NCBI GenBank assembly: GCA_002077045.2
Contig: KZ111169.1
Coordinates: 383,286-447,285 of the forward strand
DNA length: 64,000 nucleotides
DNA from: Rachicladosporium sp. CCFEE 5018
Lineage: Eukaryota > Ascomycota > Dothideomycetes > Cladosporiales > Cladosporiaceae
Reading direction: 5' to 3'
In this document: positions 32,397 to 42,805 of the stretch, piece by piece
Numbering within the stretch: position 1 is the stretch's first letter
Layout of the letters: the number at the start of each line of letters is the position of its first letter
Position numbers and translations under genes: made by a program
Notes under the pieces: generated by a model
Told to the model about the DNA's origin: nothing
Seen by the model: only the letters and a program-made list of their open reading frames with translations
The model's database searches: none

Positions 32397-33566
32397 ATGC
32401 CTTCCATGCGCTGGCCGTGGACGCCCCTCCTCGCGCTACTGTCCTACACCCTCAGAACATCCGCCCAAATCACCACCGATCCCGACATCTTCATCGACAA
32501 CTCCACAGCCATAACCTATGCCCAAGGCGAAGTCACTGTCCACCAAGTAACAGTCGGCAACAACTCCTACAGCTTTAGCCCAAACAGCATCACCGCCACG
32601 CCGGGCGATATAATAAGCTTCACCTTCTGGCCCGGCGGCCACTCAGTCATCCACTCCCAGTTCGGCTACCCATGCATTCCTTGGGAAGATCTCCACGATG
32701 GCTCAGGGGCCTTCTACAGCGGCGTGTCGAACGCGACGGCGGATTATCGCCCAACGTGGAATCTGACGGTGAATGATACGCGTCCGGTATTCTTCTACTG
32801 CGGCGCACCCGGGAGTTGTGTTGGTCATGCGATGCTAGGCGCTATCAACCCTGTTGCAGAGACGCCGCTGCTGACGCAAATGGCGCTGGCGAAGGAGGCC
32901 GACTACAGCCTCCTTCCCGGACAGGCTTTACCGGACAGTGCACTCTCATCCTTGTCCGCGTTGGCACAGACTGCTACGACGGTGACGGTGACTGCGAGTC
33001 ACACCTCTGCCGCCGCGACCACTGCTGCCGCCGCCGCAACAACGACAGCCGCCACTGCTGCAGTATCGTCCTCGCACTCCGCTCTCTCTGCCGGCGCGAT
33101 CGCGGGTATCGCTATAGCTGGCGTCGTCGTCTTAGCTCTGGCAGCAGGTCTCTTCTACTTCTTCGGCCGGAGCAAGACGCTGAAAGAGCAGGTCCAACAA
33201 GCTAGGGAAGATGGGTACAACCAAAGCCGGCACGCGAGTATGATGCCACCTTCGTACGCGCCTTCATGGGGTGGACATCGTGAGAGCGGGTACAAGCCAA
33301 CGAATGAGGTTGAGGGCTCCGTTGTGGGGACGCCTGGTGGGCCGAACCGGATGGGCAGTCCGGAGATGAGGGAGAGTGGGTTTGTTGGGAGAGGGCCGTA
33401 CAGGTCAGTGTCGTCAAGATGGCCTGTGAGGTGGCATGGTGCTGATTGATCTTGCAGGTTTTCGAACATGTCGGAGCCAGATCCTGGAGCCGGCCACCCG
33501 TTTTCTTCGCCTCATCAGCCACTACCGCAGGAGCTTGAAACGAGGATCGGAAGATCGCCGACATAG
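32397..33566 (+). CDS. Cupredoxin-domain single-pass membrane protein
   Basis: Exons 32397-33403 and 33458-33566 (intron 33404-33457, GTCAGT...GCTGAT...GCAG); 371 residues. A signal peptide ends near residue 23 (TSAQ). A plastocyanin-like domain (about 45-155) has candidate copper ligands His82 (WPGGHSV), Cys135 (FFYCG), His144 and Met146 (CVGHAM), followed by the typical AINP. A Ser/Thr/Ala-rich stalk follows, then one transmembrane helix (AGAIAGIAIAGVVVLALAAG), and a cytosolic tail rich in Gly, Pro and Ser. Fungi have many such extracellular serine/threonine-rich cupredoxins at the wall. Function is likely copper binding or surface structure. It is convergent with AIM32. Confidence 0.87.
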
Positions 33567-33624
33567 TGCGCAGCTGACTCCGCGAACAAGTGCCTCACCA
33601 TCAACATCCCTCGTCCCGTCCCTC

Positions 33625-34691
33625 TCACAGTCTCATCACATTCCCTCCCTTCCCAACGCCTCCCCGGAACAGATCTTGGATCACCTTCCCACCCACGATC
33701 GTCTCCCTCACGATTCCCTCCACGTTCTCTGGTTCCACTCGTCCATACCAGATTCCCCTTCCAGCCAAGGCGTGGCCTGTCATCGATGGAGGAATGTAAA
33801 TGATCACGTTTCCGGCGAACTTGTGGCCGCCGATGTGGCTGATTACACCCACGCGAGCAGGCGGCGAGATGCTGGAGTCTGGTGACGAAGAGGTTGGTGG
33901 CGATGAGAGGACTGAGAAGGACTGTGCGGACAGTTGGTCGGAGAACTCGTCCCGAAGAAGGGGACCAAGGGTGCCGCAGCGAGAGTCGCGAGAGCCATGG
34001 CCGCAGATCAGGACGAGGATCTCATCCACTGGTCGGACTGCAGGGAACTGAGACTGTAGCTCTGGCTGCCGGAGCATGTTATGTTGCAGGTCTGGCGAGA
34101 GGACGGAGTGAGCCGAGTGCAGCTTCTTAGGGAGCACGAAGCCGCGGAGGAAGCTTTCGAGTTCGGCAGGCGAGGTGGGCAGCTCAGAGACGTATGTGAA
34201 AGATGGGAAGAGAAACGCAGACGACGCAGGTCCTGAGTCTGATGGCGAAGCGGCGAATGAAGAATTTGTGATCATGACATTGTGATAAGGCTGTCTAGAC
34301 TATCAGCTATCTACCGTGACCATGCTATCTCAACAAACAAGTCACGCACATCACTCATCTTTCCACCCCTGCCCATCAACTTCTTGATCTCACGTACAGC
34401 AAGCCCCTGGGGCTCGTCTTCGATCTTGCTGCTCCAGTCATCTCGACCTGTGGAGAATAGAATTTGCTCGGCGTGTGCTGGCATTGTGCCGCTTAGTGGC
34501 AGGTCGCGGTTGATATCTAGACCTGAGGGCGTTTCGCGACATGAGCAGGTTGGTGAGGGACATGTTGAGATCACTGGGAAGGGTGGGACGGCTGATGGGA
34601 TCGCTATGGACTGTCGGGAGGCGAATTGGCGAATTGCTGGCTGGAGACCACGGGGCGCGAAGCGGCGACTTGCTGGGAGTATGACAGACAT
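33625..34691 (-). CDS. AIM32: AIM32-like mitochondrial thioredoxin-fold [2Fe-2S] protein
   Basis: Exon 1 34350-34691, intron 34291-34349 (GTGCGT...GCTGAT...ACAG), exon 2 33625-34290; 335 residues. The start at 34691 gives a basic, Arg-rich N-terminus (SRRFAPRGLQPAIRQFASR) typical of mitochondrial import. Motifs: CPSPTCSC near 44-51, PLSGTMPAHAEQILF, CGHGSRDSRCG, and ISHIGGHKFAGNVIIYIPP followed by GRGIWYGRVEP. This is the sucrase/ferredoxin-like family; yeast Aim32 is a matrix/intermembrane-space redox protein that binds an iron-sulfur cluster and affects protein import. It is convergent with the cupredoxin gene. Confidence 0.93.
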
Positions 34692-35090
34692 CGACAAAGC
34701 GATGATCTTAGCAAGTGACGAATACCTCTTTGTCAACCAAGAAGAACGAAAGAGTATAGTCAGTGATATACTTGACATCGAAGTCGCCTCGGACATATCG
34801 GTGCCAGCTCCACCGTCGGCCGACCTCACCTTCACTTTAGTCCACCACAAGCAGTTAGACCATTGTGTGCAACGTGCTCTTCAATCGGCCTCATCATTGG
34901 CTTCTTTTACAAGCATCGCCGTACCTGCATGACAACGTGCCCAGCTACCGATTCACATCGCGGCTTCCATGCGATCATGACAAAGCCTCTCAGAAAAGGA
35001 AGCAGCGACATCATGCTTGACGAAGCTTAAGTAGGCCTCGCATGCCCAGTCGCAAGGTTAGTAGGTTCTTTGTAAACGCTCAGTATAGCT
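34692..35090. other. Divergent intergenic region
   Basis: About 400 bases between AIM32 and the sphingomyelinase-like gene. Probable bidirectional promoter; no gene seen. Confidence 0.5.
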
Positions 35091-37303
35091 ATGATGGTCT
35101 CCTCTTTAGCGTCAGCGATGGCGATTGCTATGGCGCAGCTCACGTTAGCACACCAGTCTTCGTATGGTGCGCCTCCATCATATGGCGGACATAGCCATAG
35201 CAGTACTGGACTACCTGGCGCATCGAGCTATGTTGCTCCAACGGGCTTCCCGACTTCGGCATTCTCGTCGTACTATCCGGTGCCGTCTGGACAGGAGCCC
35301 CAGCCTGCATTGTAAGCATCGTCCGTGTCACATGCCAGGCAATGCACTCACACCAGCCAGATACGATCCAGTCCTCAACATCACGTACCCGTTGAACTTG
35401 ACCAACCCGGACACGATCCCAGACCACGACCCGGATCCAGAGTACTTTCCTGTACCGATCGTGAACCTCGCAGCCCTCGACCAGCAGTCAATCATTGCCA
35501 GCGTTGTCGCAGAAGTCGGCTCGGTCATCTCGAGTACTTCGTTCGGCAGCAACTGCTCGCAATGTCTGGCAGCACTGTCCGTAGCCAAGAGTGCCGCTCA
35601 GCTGGCCCCAGAGCTGGTCCCGCAGATGTTCGTCGACTTGTGCGTGAAGTACAAGTTCCACTCGAACGCCACCTGCAAGGAGGACTTTGCTGCAGACACC
35701 TTTGGCGCGATCTGGACCCAGGTGCTCGCCTTTGCTGACGTCGCTGGGACCGATGGTCGCTGGATCTGCAATTCGCTGTCCAGCACTTTCTGCCCATACC
35801 CTGGTGTTGCTCCGCTCAACGTGTTCTAGCTACTTCCCGAGCCCGAAGCCTACTAACGCTAAGGTCTGGAAGCCGAGTGGCAAGCGTGTCAAAGTGCTGC
35901 ACATGAGTGACTTCCACATTGACCCACGCTACAAAGTCGGTGCAGAGGGCAATTGTAGCAGCAGTCTCTGCTGTCGAGGCAATAACCCCAACACGGCACT
36001 GCCTGTCGGCCAGATCGGAATGCCTGCTCCGCCCTTCGGAGCATACAAGTGCGATACTCCCTACGATCTAGGGCTCGCTGCACTCCAGTCCGTTGCGACT
36101 CTGACTGGCACCTCTAAGCACGACCCACTGGCATGGACGATCTATACGGGCGATCTCGTAGCTCACGATCCCCAGTCTCAACTTAGCAGGGCATTCACAG
36201 AGTATGCTGAGGAGAGCGTGTACTCGATGTTCGAGAAGTATCTCACCGGACCAGTGTTCCCAGTCCTTGGCAATCATGACAGCAATCCGGAAGCTATCGA
36301 TGCACCGCAGTCGCTCCCTGGCAATCTAAGGCAACAGATGAGCTGGAACTACAACCATGTAGCATCGCTGTGGCGACTGAATGGCTGGATCGACGATGCT
36401 GCTGAGGCTGAAGCGAAGACGCACTACGGCGGCTACTCCATCAAGAACCACTATGGCGTCCGCATGATCACTTTCAACTCCGACTTCTGGTACAAATGTA
36501 AGTTTCTCCACCCTTTACAACCACCACACCTCTAATGTTCCCCAGCAAACTTCCTCAACTACATCAACACTACCAACCCCGACGCGTCCACCTCCTTCGC
36601 CTTCGTAATCTCCGAGCTTGACGCCGCCGAGAAAGCAGGCGAGCGCGTCTGGCTCTTCGCCCACGTCCTGTCCGGCTGGGACGGCTCAAACCCCCTGGCA
36701 AACCCCTCAAACCTCTTCTACGCCATCGTCGAACGCTACAGTCCTCACGTCATCGCCAACGTCTTCTGGGGCCACACGCACGAGGATCAAGTCATGATCT
36801 ACTACGCTAACAACGGGACCGTGCAATCCCGCGACACAGCGCTATCAGCAGGCTGGATCGGACCCAGCGTCACGCCATTGACCAACCTGAACAGCGGCTT
36901 CAGACTCTACGAAGTCGACACCGGCAACTTCGAAATCTACGACGCATACACCTACTACGCCGACGTCTCCTCCTTCGCATCTCTAAACGCCACAGGCCCA
37001 ACCTACAAATTCGAATACTCCACGCGCGACGCCTACGGGCCCGCAGCAAACTGGTCGAGCTCCGCGCCACTGAACGCGACGTTCTGGCACGCTGTCACGG
37101 AGGCTATGGGGGAGGATCATAGCCTTGTGGCGAAGTTCAATACTTACCAGGGGAAGAGCAGTGTGAAGAGCCCGAACTGTACTAGTGAGGCTTGTGCGGA
37201 GGCGAAGGTGTGTTATATTAGGAGTGGGAGTGTGGCGTTGGGGAGGAAGTGTCCGCAGGGGTTTGCGAGTGTGCAGAGTGCTTATACGGGGAAGAACTTC
37301 TGA
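35091..37303 (+). CDS. Secreted acid sphingomyelinase-like phosphodiesterase
   Basis: Model: exons 35091-35311, 35361-35820, 35864-36497 and 36546-37303; 690 residues. A signal peptide starts at 35091. A saposin-like Cys-rich segment follows (NCSQCLAALSVAK... DLCVKYKF). The metallophosphoesterase domain has D243 and H245 (SDFHIDPRY), GDLVAHD, GNHD and GHTHED, all metal ligands. Related enzymes hydrolyse sphingomyelin or similar phosphodiesters outside the cell. The junction at 35821 is uncertain. A 43-nt intron with a perfect TACTAAC branch but a weak GTGTTC donor keeps the frame. Alternatively there is no intron and a one-base frameshift at about 35827, because the text in the other frame (YFPSPKPTNAKVWKPSGKR) resembles homologs. 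Other introns have standard signals. Confidence 0.85.
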
Positions 37304-37580
37304 GCGTAGCTTTATGATGGAGTGGAAGGATGGGATGGAATGTGTGTAATAGTCTCGATGCTGTTGTTGGTAGCGAAGGGCGGAGCCGATAGGTACTTGT
37401 CGCCGACCATGCATAGTCACCGCAGAACCTTCTCCTTCAGCCACATTCCGCTTGCGTCGCTCAACTTCGGATAGCGCCACGTACGTGCCTCACATCGTGG
37501 CATTGAGGTCCTGCTTCTCCACCTTGAATTTGGGCGTCGGATGCGCCACCGGAGCATCGTCCTCCTCGTCAACCCCATCC

Positions 37581-37622
37581 CCGCCCTCAGTCGCGTTGTT
37601 CCCGCTCTCAGCCGCGTTGTCC
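37581..37622. repeat. 21-bp tandem repeat, two copies
   Basis: Two adjacent 21-bp units (37581-37601, 37602-37622), identical at 18 positions. On the reverse strand they encode NNATEGG / NAAESGN-like acidic text in an open frame that ends at TGA 37490-37492, just downstream of the GTPase gene. This may be an extra C-terminal exon of that gene. Confidence 0.7.
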
Positions 37623-37665
37623 CCGCGACCTACTTTTTCTCTAGGTTTTTAATAAGCCCTCTCAT

Positions 37666-40247
37666 TTATGCATGCTCCTTCGAAGCCTTGTCGAGATTCC
37701 CCACGAGAGTCATCTGTAGCTGCTTTTCTTCGGCCGGAAGATCGGCAGTCCGATCCACCGTCGCGTTGAATCTATCGAGGAGATCCTGGAACACGCCTTG
37801 AGCATGAGAAAGAATGCCAATGCCGACAGCACGTACAGCCTCTTGGATATCGTCGCTCATCTCCAGTACAGCTTCATCCCAGCAGGCATCCGTGATTCCT
37901 TTACGTAGCTCGTCGATGCGGTATGCAGCCCAATCTGGCCGCCCGCCTGGCCTGCTGTTGGCGCGGAAAGTCAGGGGAGGACTGACGCCATTGCCGTCTG
38001 TGTGATAGTCAGTACCTGTCAGGTATCTCAGAGGAAAAGTGGTGATGATGACATACGTTTGAGTCCGCCTACAGCATCATACACTGGTATCACAGCTTTG
38101 TGGACGTACGAGTCTTGCCCACCATCTATCGCCTTGTTCTGAATCCTGCGCATGCTTGCCCTGTAGCGATTCACTAGCTTGGAATTGCTTCTACCGAAGT
38201 CGCGCGCGCGACCATTCATGTAGCGCAAGAGGCCAGCAAGTTCGAGCTTCTTTGCCATATGAGTTACTGCACACCTAAGTCAGTCGTACACAAGGAAATA
38301 ACATGGACATTTGCTTACCCCTGGCGTCTTGCACCAGATTGCGAAGTAGAGTTTTGAGCTCTTCCATGAGCACGCGCAGCTTCTCCGAAAATTTCGGCAG
38401 CCCGGAGAACATGGCTTCGATTGCCGAAATGCTGGCAGACTGCAACCCTGTGCTGAGATCGGTGTAGTTCTTGCGCAGACCGTGGCGCTGCAGGATGCGC
38501 AAGAACGGGCCGCCTTGGTTGTTGCTAGCCCAGGTATCACACATCTTCTCAGCGTGCTGGTTCCAGGAATCTCGCTCATTGCTCATGTTGACGATGAGGG
38601 AAGTATGCAGCTCTTCCAGTAGATCGTTCTCGAATTCTAGCACAAGACCTTGGCAGATCTTGATAGGTGCCTCGGGGAGGCCGCGAACAACGGCCAGACC
38701 CTCGCTATTGGCGGGATTGGCGTAAAACCTGACCTCATCCATCAGCCCGCGAATCCCGGTCGTTTGGAGGTGGTTCCACTCTCTCAGCTTTGTTGGTATG
38801 ATGGTGAGATTGTATATTGTGCGACGCAGCTGCGGAATGCCAGTCTGCTCGATGTCGAGCGGTGGGACTGCATTTACTATGAAACCCACACGGTGAACTT
38901 CGTAGGCTTTGTTGGACACCGCGCAGATCGGGATTGCAGCGCTGAACCCCGTATTGTCCTTGAGCTGTTGCACCAAGTCTGCAGCCACTACCTCAAGAAC
39001 ACACGTAGCTGTATTTCGGCCAGTTTGGCTTTCCGGAATATCTTGTGAGTTGCGTTCTCCTGCTTTGTAAGCGCGCTCAGCTCCTTAGACGCAGCAACAT
39101 CGCCTGCTTCCTCTTCAGCACTCCCGAGCTGCTGACACCTCTCTTCGAGATCATCGAATTCACCCTCGAAGCGTTTCTTCATATCCTCCAATGCTTTCAA
39201 CTCGTTCAACGCATGCTCAGGAATATCGAGGGTGGTCGCGGAGCTGATCTCGTCGATTCGAGTGAGTGCAACAACGATGTTACTCTCTCCCTTATCCCGT
39301 ATACCCCTCACCCCCTTCAGCAGATGATCCTGCTCTGCACGTGCAACGCTTGCGACTGCGAGAGCATGGGAAGCTTGTACGATGTGCGGTCGGGCGTGCT
39401 GCGCACGAAGGCGAATATCGCCGTCACCGGGCGCATCTAGAACGGTGATACCATCTCTCCCTAGGGGGTTGTCAATGTGAGCATGCACATGGGAAACCAG
39501 TGGCCACAACGCTATGTCATCGCCTGTCGCATCGCTATTGTATCGCCGCATGCAAGCCCGCATATCCTTGAGCTCGGGGACAGCGACAGTTACGTTCCTC
39601 GATCCTGGCTACATACGCAGTAGCTCGGCTTGCTTCAACATATCTGCCCAGTCGGTGAGCTTCTTCAGCATAGCGGGATCGCGTACAGACGTAGAGGTAG
39701 ACAAGAAGCTGCGAGTCGCCTCCTTGGGTCTACACTCTGCATGTTGCTTGAAGAGTTTATGCGGCGTTGTTGCGATGCTGTCACGGGGGTCGAGGTTCTC
39801 TTGTGGATCCACTGTCTCGGGCTCAACTTCCCCGCTCGATGGGTGATCGTAATTGTAGAAGAGGCGAACAAACATGGCGAGCATGCTGCGGATCATGACT
39901 TCGTCTTTGAAAAACACCTTGAAAACAATGTCGTCCGTCTGTTGGTCAAGGCTGCCCATGTAATAGTTGGGAAACAGAGTGACGCTCTTGCCTCCATCAT
40001 TCGGGAAAGCGACAACGCCCTTGCTAAAGGTTGCGTTGAAGGTCGAAGACTTGCCAGCCCCCATCGGTCCAGTAATAACCCATGTGTGCTCTTCTTGGGG
40101 CGGCGTGAGAAGCTCCTGTGCATTCGCAAGTAGCTTCTGCACAGCCGGAGTTTCGAGTTTGCGCAGTGGGTCCACCAACAATACGTGCATGCTTCGAAGA
40201 AGCTTTCGCAGGCATTGCTGTTCCTCGCAATGTGCGAACTCGTTCAT
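37666..40247 (-). pseudogene. SLIP-GC-like dynamin-superfamily GTPase, disrupted
   Basis: Reverse-strand coding text from the first in-frame Met (40247) to TAA at 37666. The frame is also open upstream to about 40430 without a Met, so a 5' exon is probably missing from this model. G1 GPMGAGKSST, G3 LDAPGDGD and G4 TRID identify a large GTPase. The later part (AVSNKAYE, helical C-terminal half) fits the fungal nuclear GTPase SLIP-GC-like group. Two well-formed introns lie near the 3' end (donors GTAAGC and GTATGT). Two breaks remain: an in-frame TAG at 39609-39611 inside continuous G-domain text, and a one-base frame change near 38990-39005. GT...AG solutions there would need introns of only 12 and 26 nt, which is not credible. 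Either a dying gene or assembly errors. Confidence 0.65.
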
Positions 40248-41346
40248 CTCCGTCTGCTGGTCGTAGGGTGCACTGCTGTTGAGCTCTATGCGCTCAACTC
40301 GCTCGAGCAGCGCGAGATACCCGGGGTCGGAGGTTTTCGGGCGCTTTGAGGGTCTCTCGGGCGTCGCACCTGCCCCATATCTGCTGTAGGGGCTGGCATG
40401 ATATGAGCTCAGGAGACTAGAGCTCCACCCGCGAGAGATCAGTATCGTTGTTGGTCAGAAGCTCCTGATCAATGTGTGGTGCAGTGTCGATCGTGGGTGT
40501 GGTGATAGAAGCACAAGAGTAGTGGAAGGTTTCCGGAGAGGTAACGCCGCACTGACAAAATAGATGTTATTGTTGAATTGGGGCCGGAGAAGTGAAGGCG
40601 ACGAGGACAGAGCGATGGGTACCCACCCTAAGGTACGCATGTCTTCACTCTGCAACTGTCCGCCACCAACACTTCACATCTACGATCTCATCAATCGTAG
40701 CCTGCTCTCCCCGCTAATGATACTTTGTACCGGTCATGCCTCGAGGGCAGACCTGGGAAATAGCATAGTTCTAGCTGTATGGAGCGGTATCGCTCCTGCA
40801 AGACGGCATTCATAGCAAGCTCAGCGGCTGAGTTGTCGGCGCGCTTCTAGCTGGAATGATTGATGCGGAGTGACCGTTGCACTATCTGCACGCGAGATGA
40901 GTGAGCTTCCACTCCCGGTACGGTCTGCGTTGGCCATTGTAAGCACTTAGTACTGTACCTAGTAAGACTGCCGTCATACAGAACGCTTTCTCGCCCTCGC
41001 ACAATGTGGTGAGACCATAGCATTTCCAGCACTTGATTGAGCCTGCGCACCAGGAACGAAAGCCGTTTGTCGTGATTTAGAGCGTTTGCGTGCCTGGTGC
41101 GCGAGACGGGAATGCGGGCATGCGAACGATCCCTTCAAGAGCAATCAGCAATGCTGCATTGAGGCTCTCTGCCATTGCACGGTAAATAGGCTGAATGTCA
41201 ACGCGATCTGTGACGCACAAGGGAAAGAAGATTGTCGTCAGGCCGGGCATGTAATGAAGTCGAGCTCAGCGTTGCGCTGACTAAGGACGCCATGGTCACG
41301 GGCAAATCTGCTTATCGTGCAGCGAACTGCATCAATTGTAGCTGCG
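40248..41346. other. Gene-free interval / 5' region of the GTPase gene
   Basis: The first 200 bases continue the open frame of the GTPase on the reverse strand. Beyond that I see no gene or repeat. Confidence 0.4.
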
Positions 41347-42510
41347 ATGCGCCCACCGTCCCTACCTCCACTACAAAGCTGCACACGATTGGTAGCCCGA
41401 ACTACTCCCGCTCGAATATACCAACGACACTTTTCACAAGCAATATGCAAAAGAGGCCAGCAGCCGCGCTACGAACCGCCGAAGCCACCGCCGAAAGGCA
41501 ATGATCCCCGACTTGCTCGATTCGCCAAAGTCTTCGGCATCTTCATCGGCATATCGATAGCATTCGCCTACCGTGCTGTGAAAGGCACCGGAGATGGGGG
41601 GAAGACGCCCGTCAGCGCTGATGGCTTCGTCAGATACAATCTGGTCGGCCGTGAGCAGGTGTCCTCGACATCTTCGATCTTCACCTTGAGAGCGACTGGC
41701 ACCACAGGACTGGACCTCGACGTTGATTTCTTACAGCGAGCTATCACGAGTGTGCAGCTGAAGCAGCCTCAGCTGCAGATCGCTCGGTCGTATACATTGC
41801 TCCCTCCACTGCCAGATCAGCGCGCAAGCGATATACGCCTGCTCATACGCCGAGAGGAAGGTGGAGAGGTGTCAAACTACTTGCATAGGCTGCCTTTAGC
41901 CACAGAGATCGAGGTCAGAGGACCGAATGTCGAGTACGCAATCCCACAAGATGTGCACAAGGTCGTCTTTCTTGCTGGCGGGACCGGCGTCGTACCTGCA
42001 CTTCAAGCAGTGAAAGCTGTCGCAGGAGAAGCCGATGTACACGTGCTATGGGCAAACAGGAGAAGAGAGGACTGCCAAAGTGGCGTGAGCGATACGGTGC
42101 AGCCTTCAAATACATGGACGGCTACGCTACTGGGCATCGTGAGCCCATTTGGCGGATCCATCACGCCTACAAATCCACAAGTGACGGAAGTGACTACAAC
42201 GCCAAGTCCAATCGTCACGCACCTGCAAGATCTCAAGGCATCGGGAGCTGGACGTGTCGCAGTGGACTACTTCGTGGATGACGAAGACACTCGAATCGCA
42301 CTTAGGGATGCTACGAAGCTCGTGCGAGGCTCGTTCTCGACAGCTGCCAATACCAACGGACGTAAGATCCTGTTCGTGTCTGGCCCAGAAGGATTCGTCA
42401 AGCACTGGGCCGGACCCAAGGTATGGGCCAATGGCGTAGAGGTGCAGGGTCCACTTGGCGGAGTTCTGGCGACTGCGGATCTCAAGGGCTGGGAAGTCGT
42501 CAAGCTGTAA
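41347..42510 (+). CDS. Mitochondrial ferredoxin-reductase-like flavoprotein (CYC2-like)
   Basis: Intronless, 387 residues from the ATG at 41347. A basic N-terminus (RLVARTTPARIYQRHF) suggests mitochondrial import, and a short membrane segment follows (VFGIFIGISIAFAYR). The FAD-binding R-S-Y-T motif (ARSYTLLPPLP), the NAD(P)-binding GGTGVVPALQAV and the C-terminal FVSGPEGFVKHW define a cytochrome-b5-reductase-like flavoprotein. This arrangement matches yeast Cyc2, an inner-membrane flavoprotein that helps heme attachment to cytochrome c. That functional link is inferred from the layout. A GTG-started longer frame from 41317 is not needed. Confidence 0.82.
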   Translation: MRPPSLPPLQSCTRLVARTTPARIYQRHFSQAICKRGQQPRYEPPKPPPKGNDPRLARFAKVFGIFIGISIAFAYRAVKGTGDGGKTPVSADGFVRYNLVGREQVSSTSSIFTLRATGTTGLDLDVDFLQRAITSVQLKQPQLQIARSYTLLPPLPDQRASDIRLLIRREEGGEVSNYLHRLPLATEIEVRGPNVEYAIPQDVHKVVFLAGGTGVVPALQAVKAVAGEADVHVLWANRRREDCQSGVSDTVQPSNTWTATLLGIVSPFGGSITPTNPQVTEVTTTPSPIVTHLQDLKASGAGRVAVDYFVDDEDTRIALRDATKLVRGSFSTAANTNGRKILFVSGPEGFVKHWAGPKVWANGVEVQGPLGGVLATADLKGWEVVKL

Positions 42511-42805
42511 AGTATGTATAACATCTCGTTCAGATCGTTCTGTTTCTCTCAAGCATTCCACATCTCGCCGGAGATATTTTCAGCCGATGTTGGCCGTGGT
42601 CGCGAGTCAGAGTACATTGCCCGGCAGATTGGCGCGGCCTGCTTTCCGCAATCTTACATATCGACATTCGTGCTCCACTGTCAAAGTCAATGCTTATATC
42701 AACGCTTCTTCTCTCCTCGTCGTCTCGCGTGTTGCATTAGCATTTCTAGGTGGCATGATGTTTCTCCGTACCGAATCGTAGCATTGCGTCTGTATCTGCA
42801 CTAAA

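Noticed and set aside
38988..39620. 12-nt and 26-nt GT...AG stretches that would rescue the GTPase frame
   Set aside because: Far below the size of any spliceosomal intron and without branch sites; lesions or errors are more likely.
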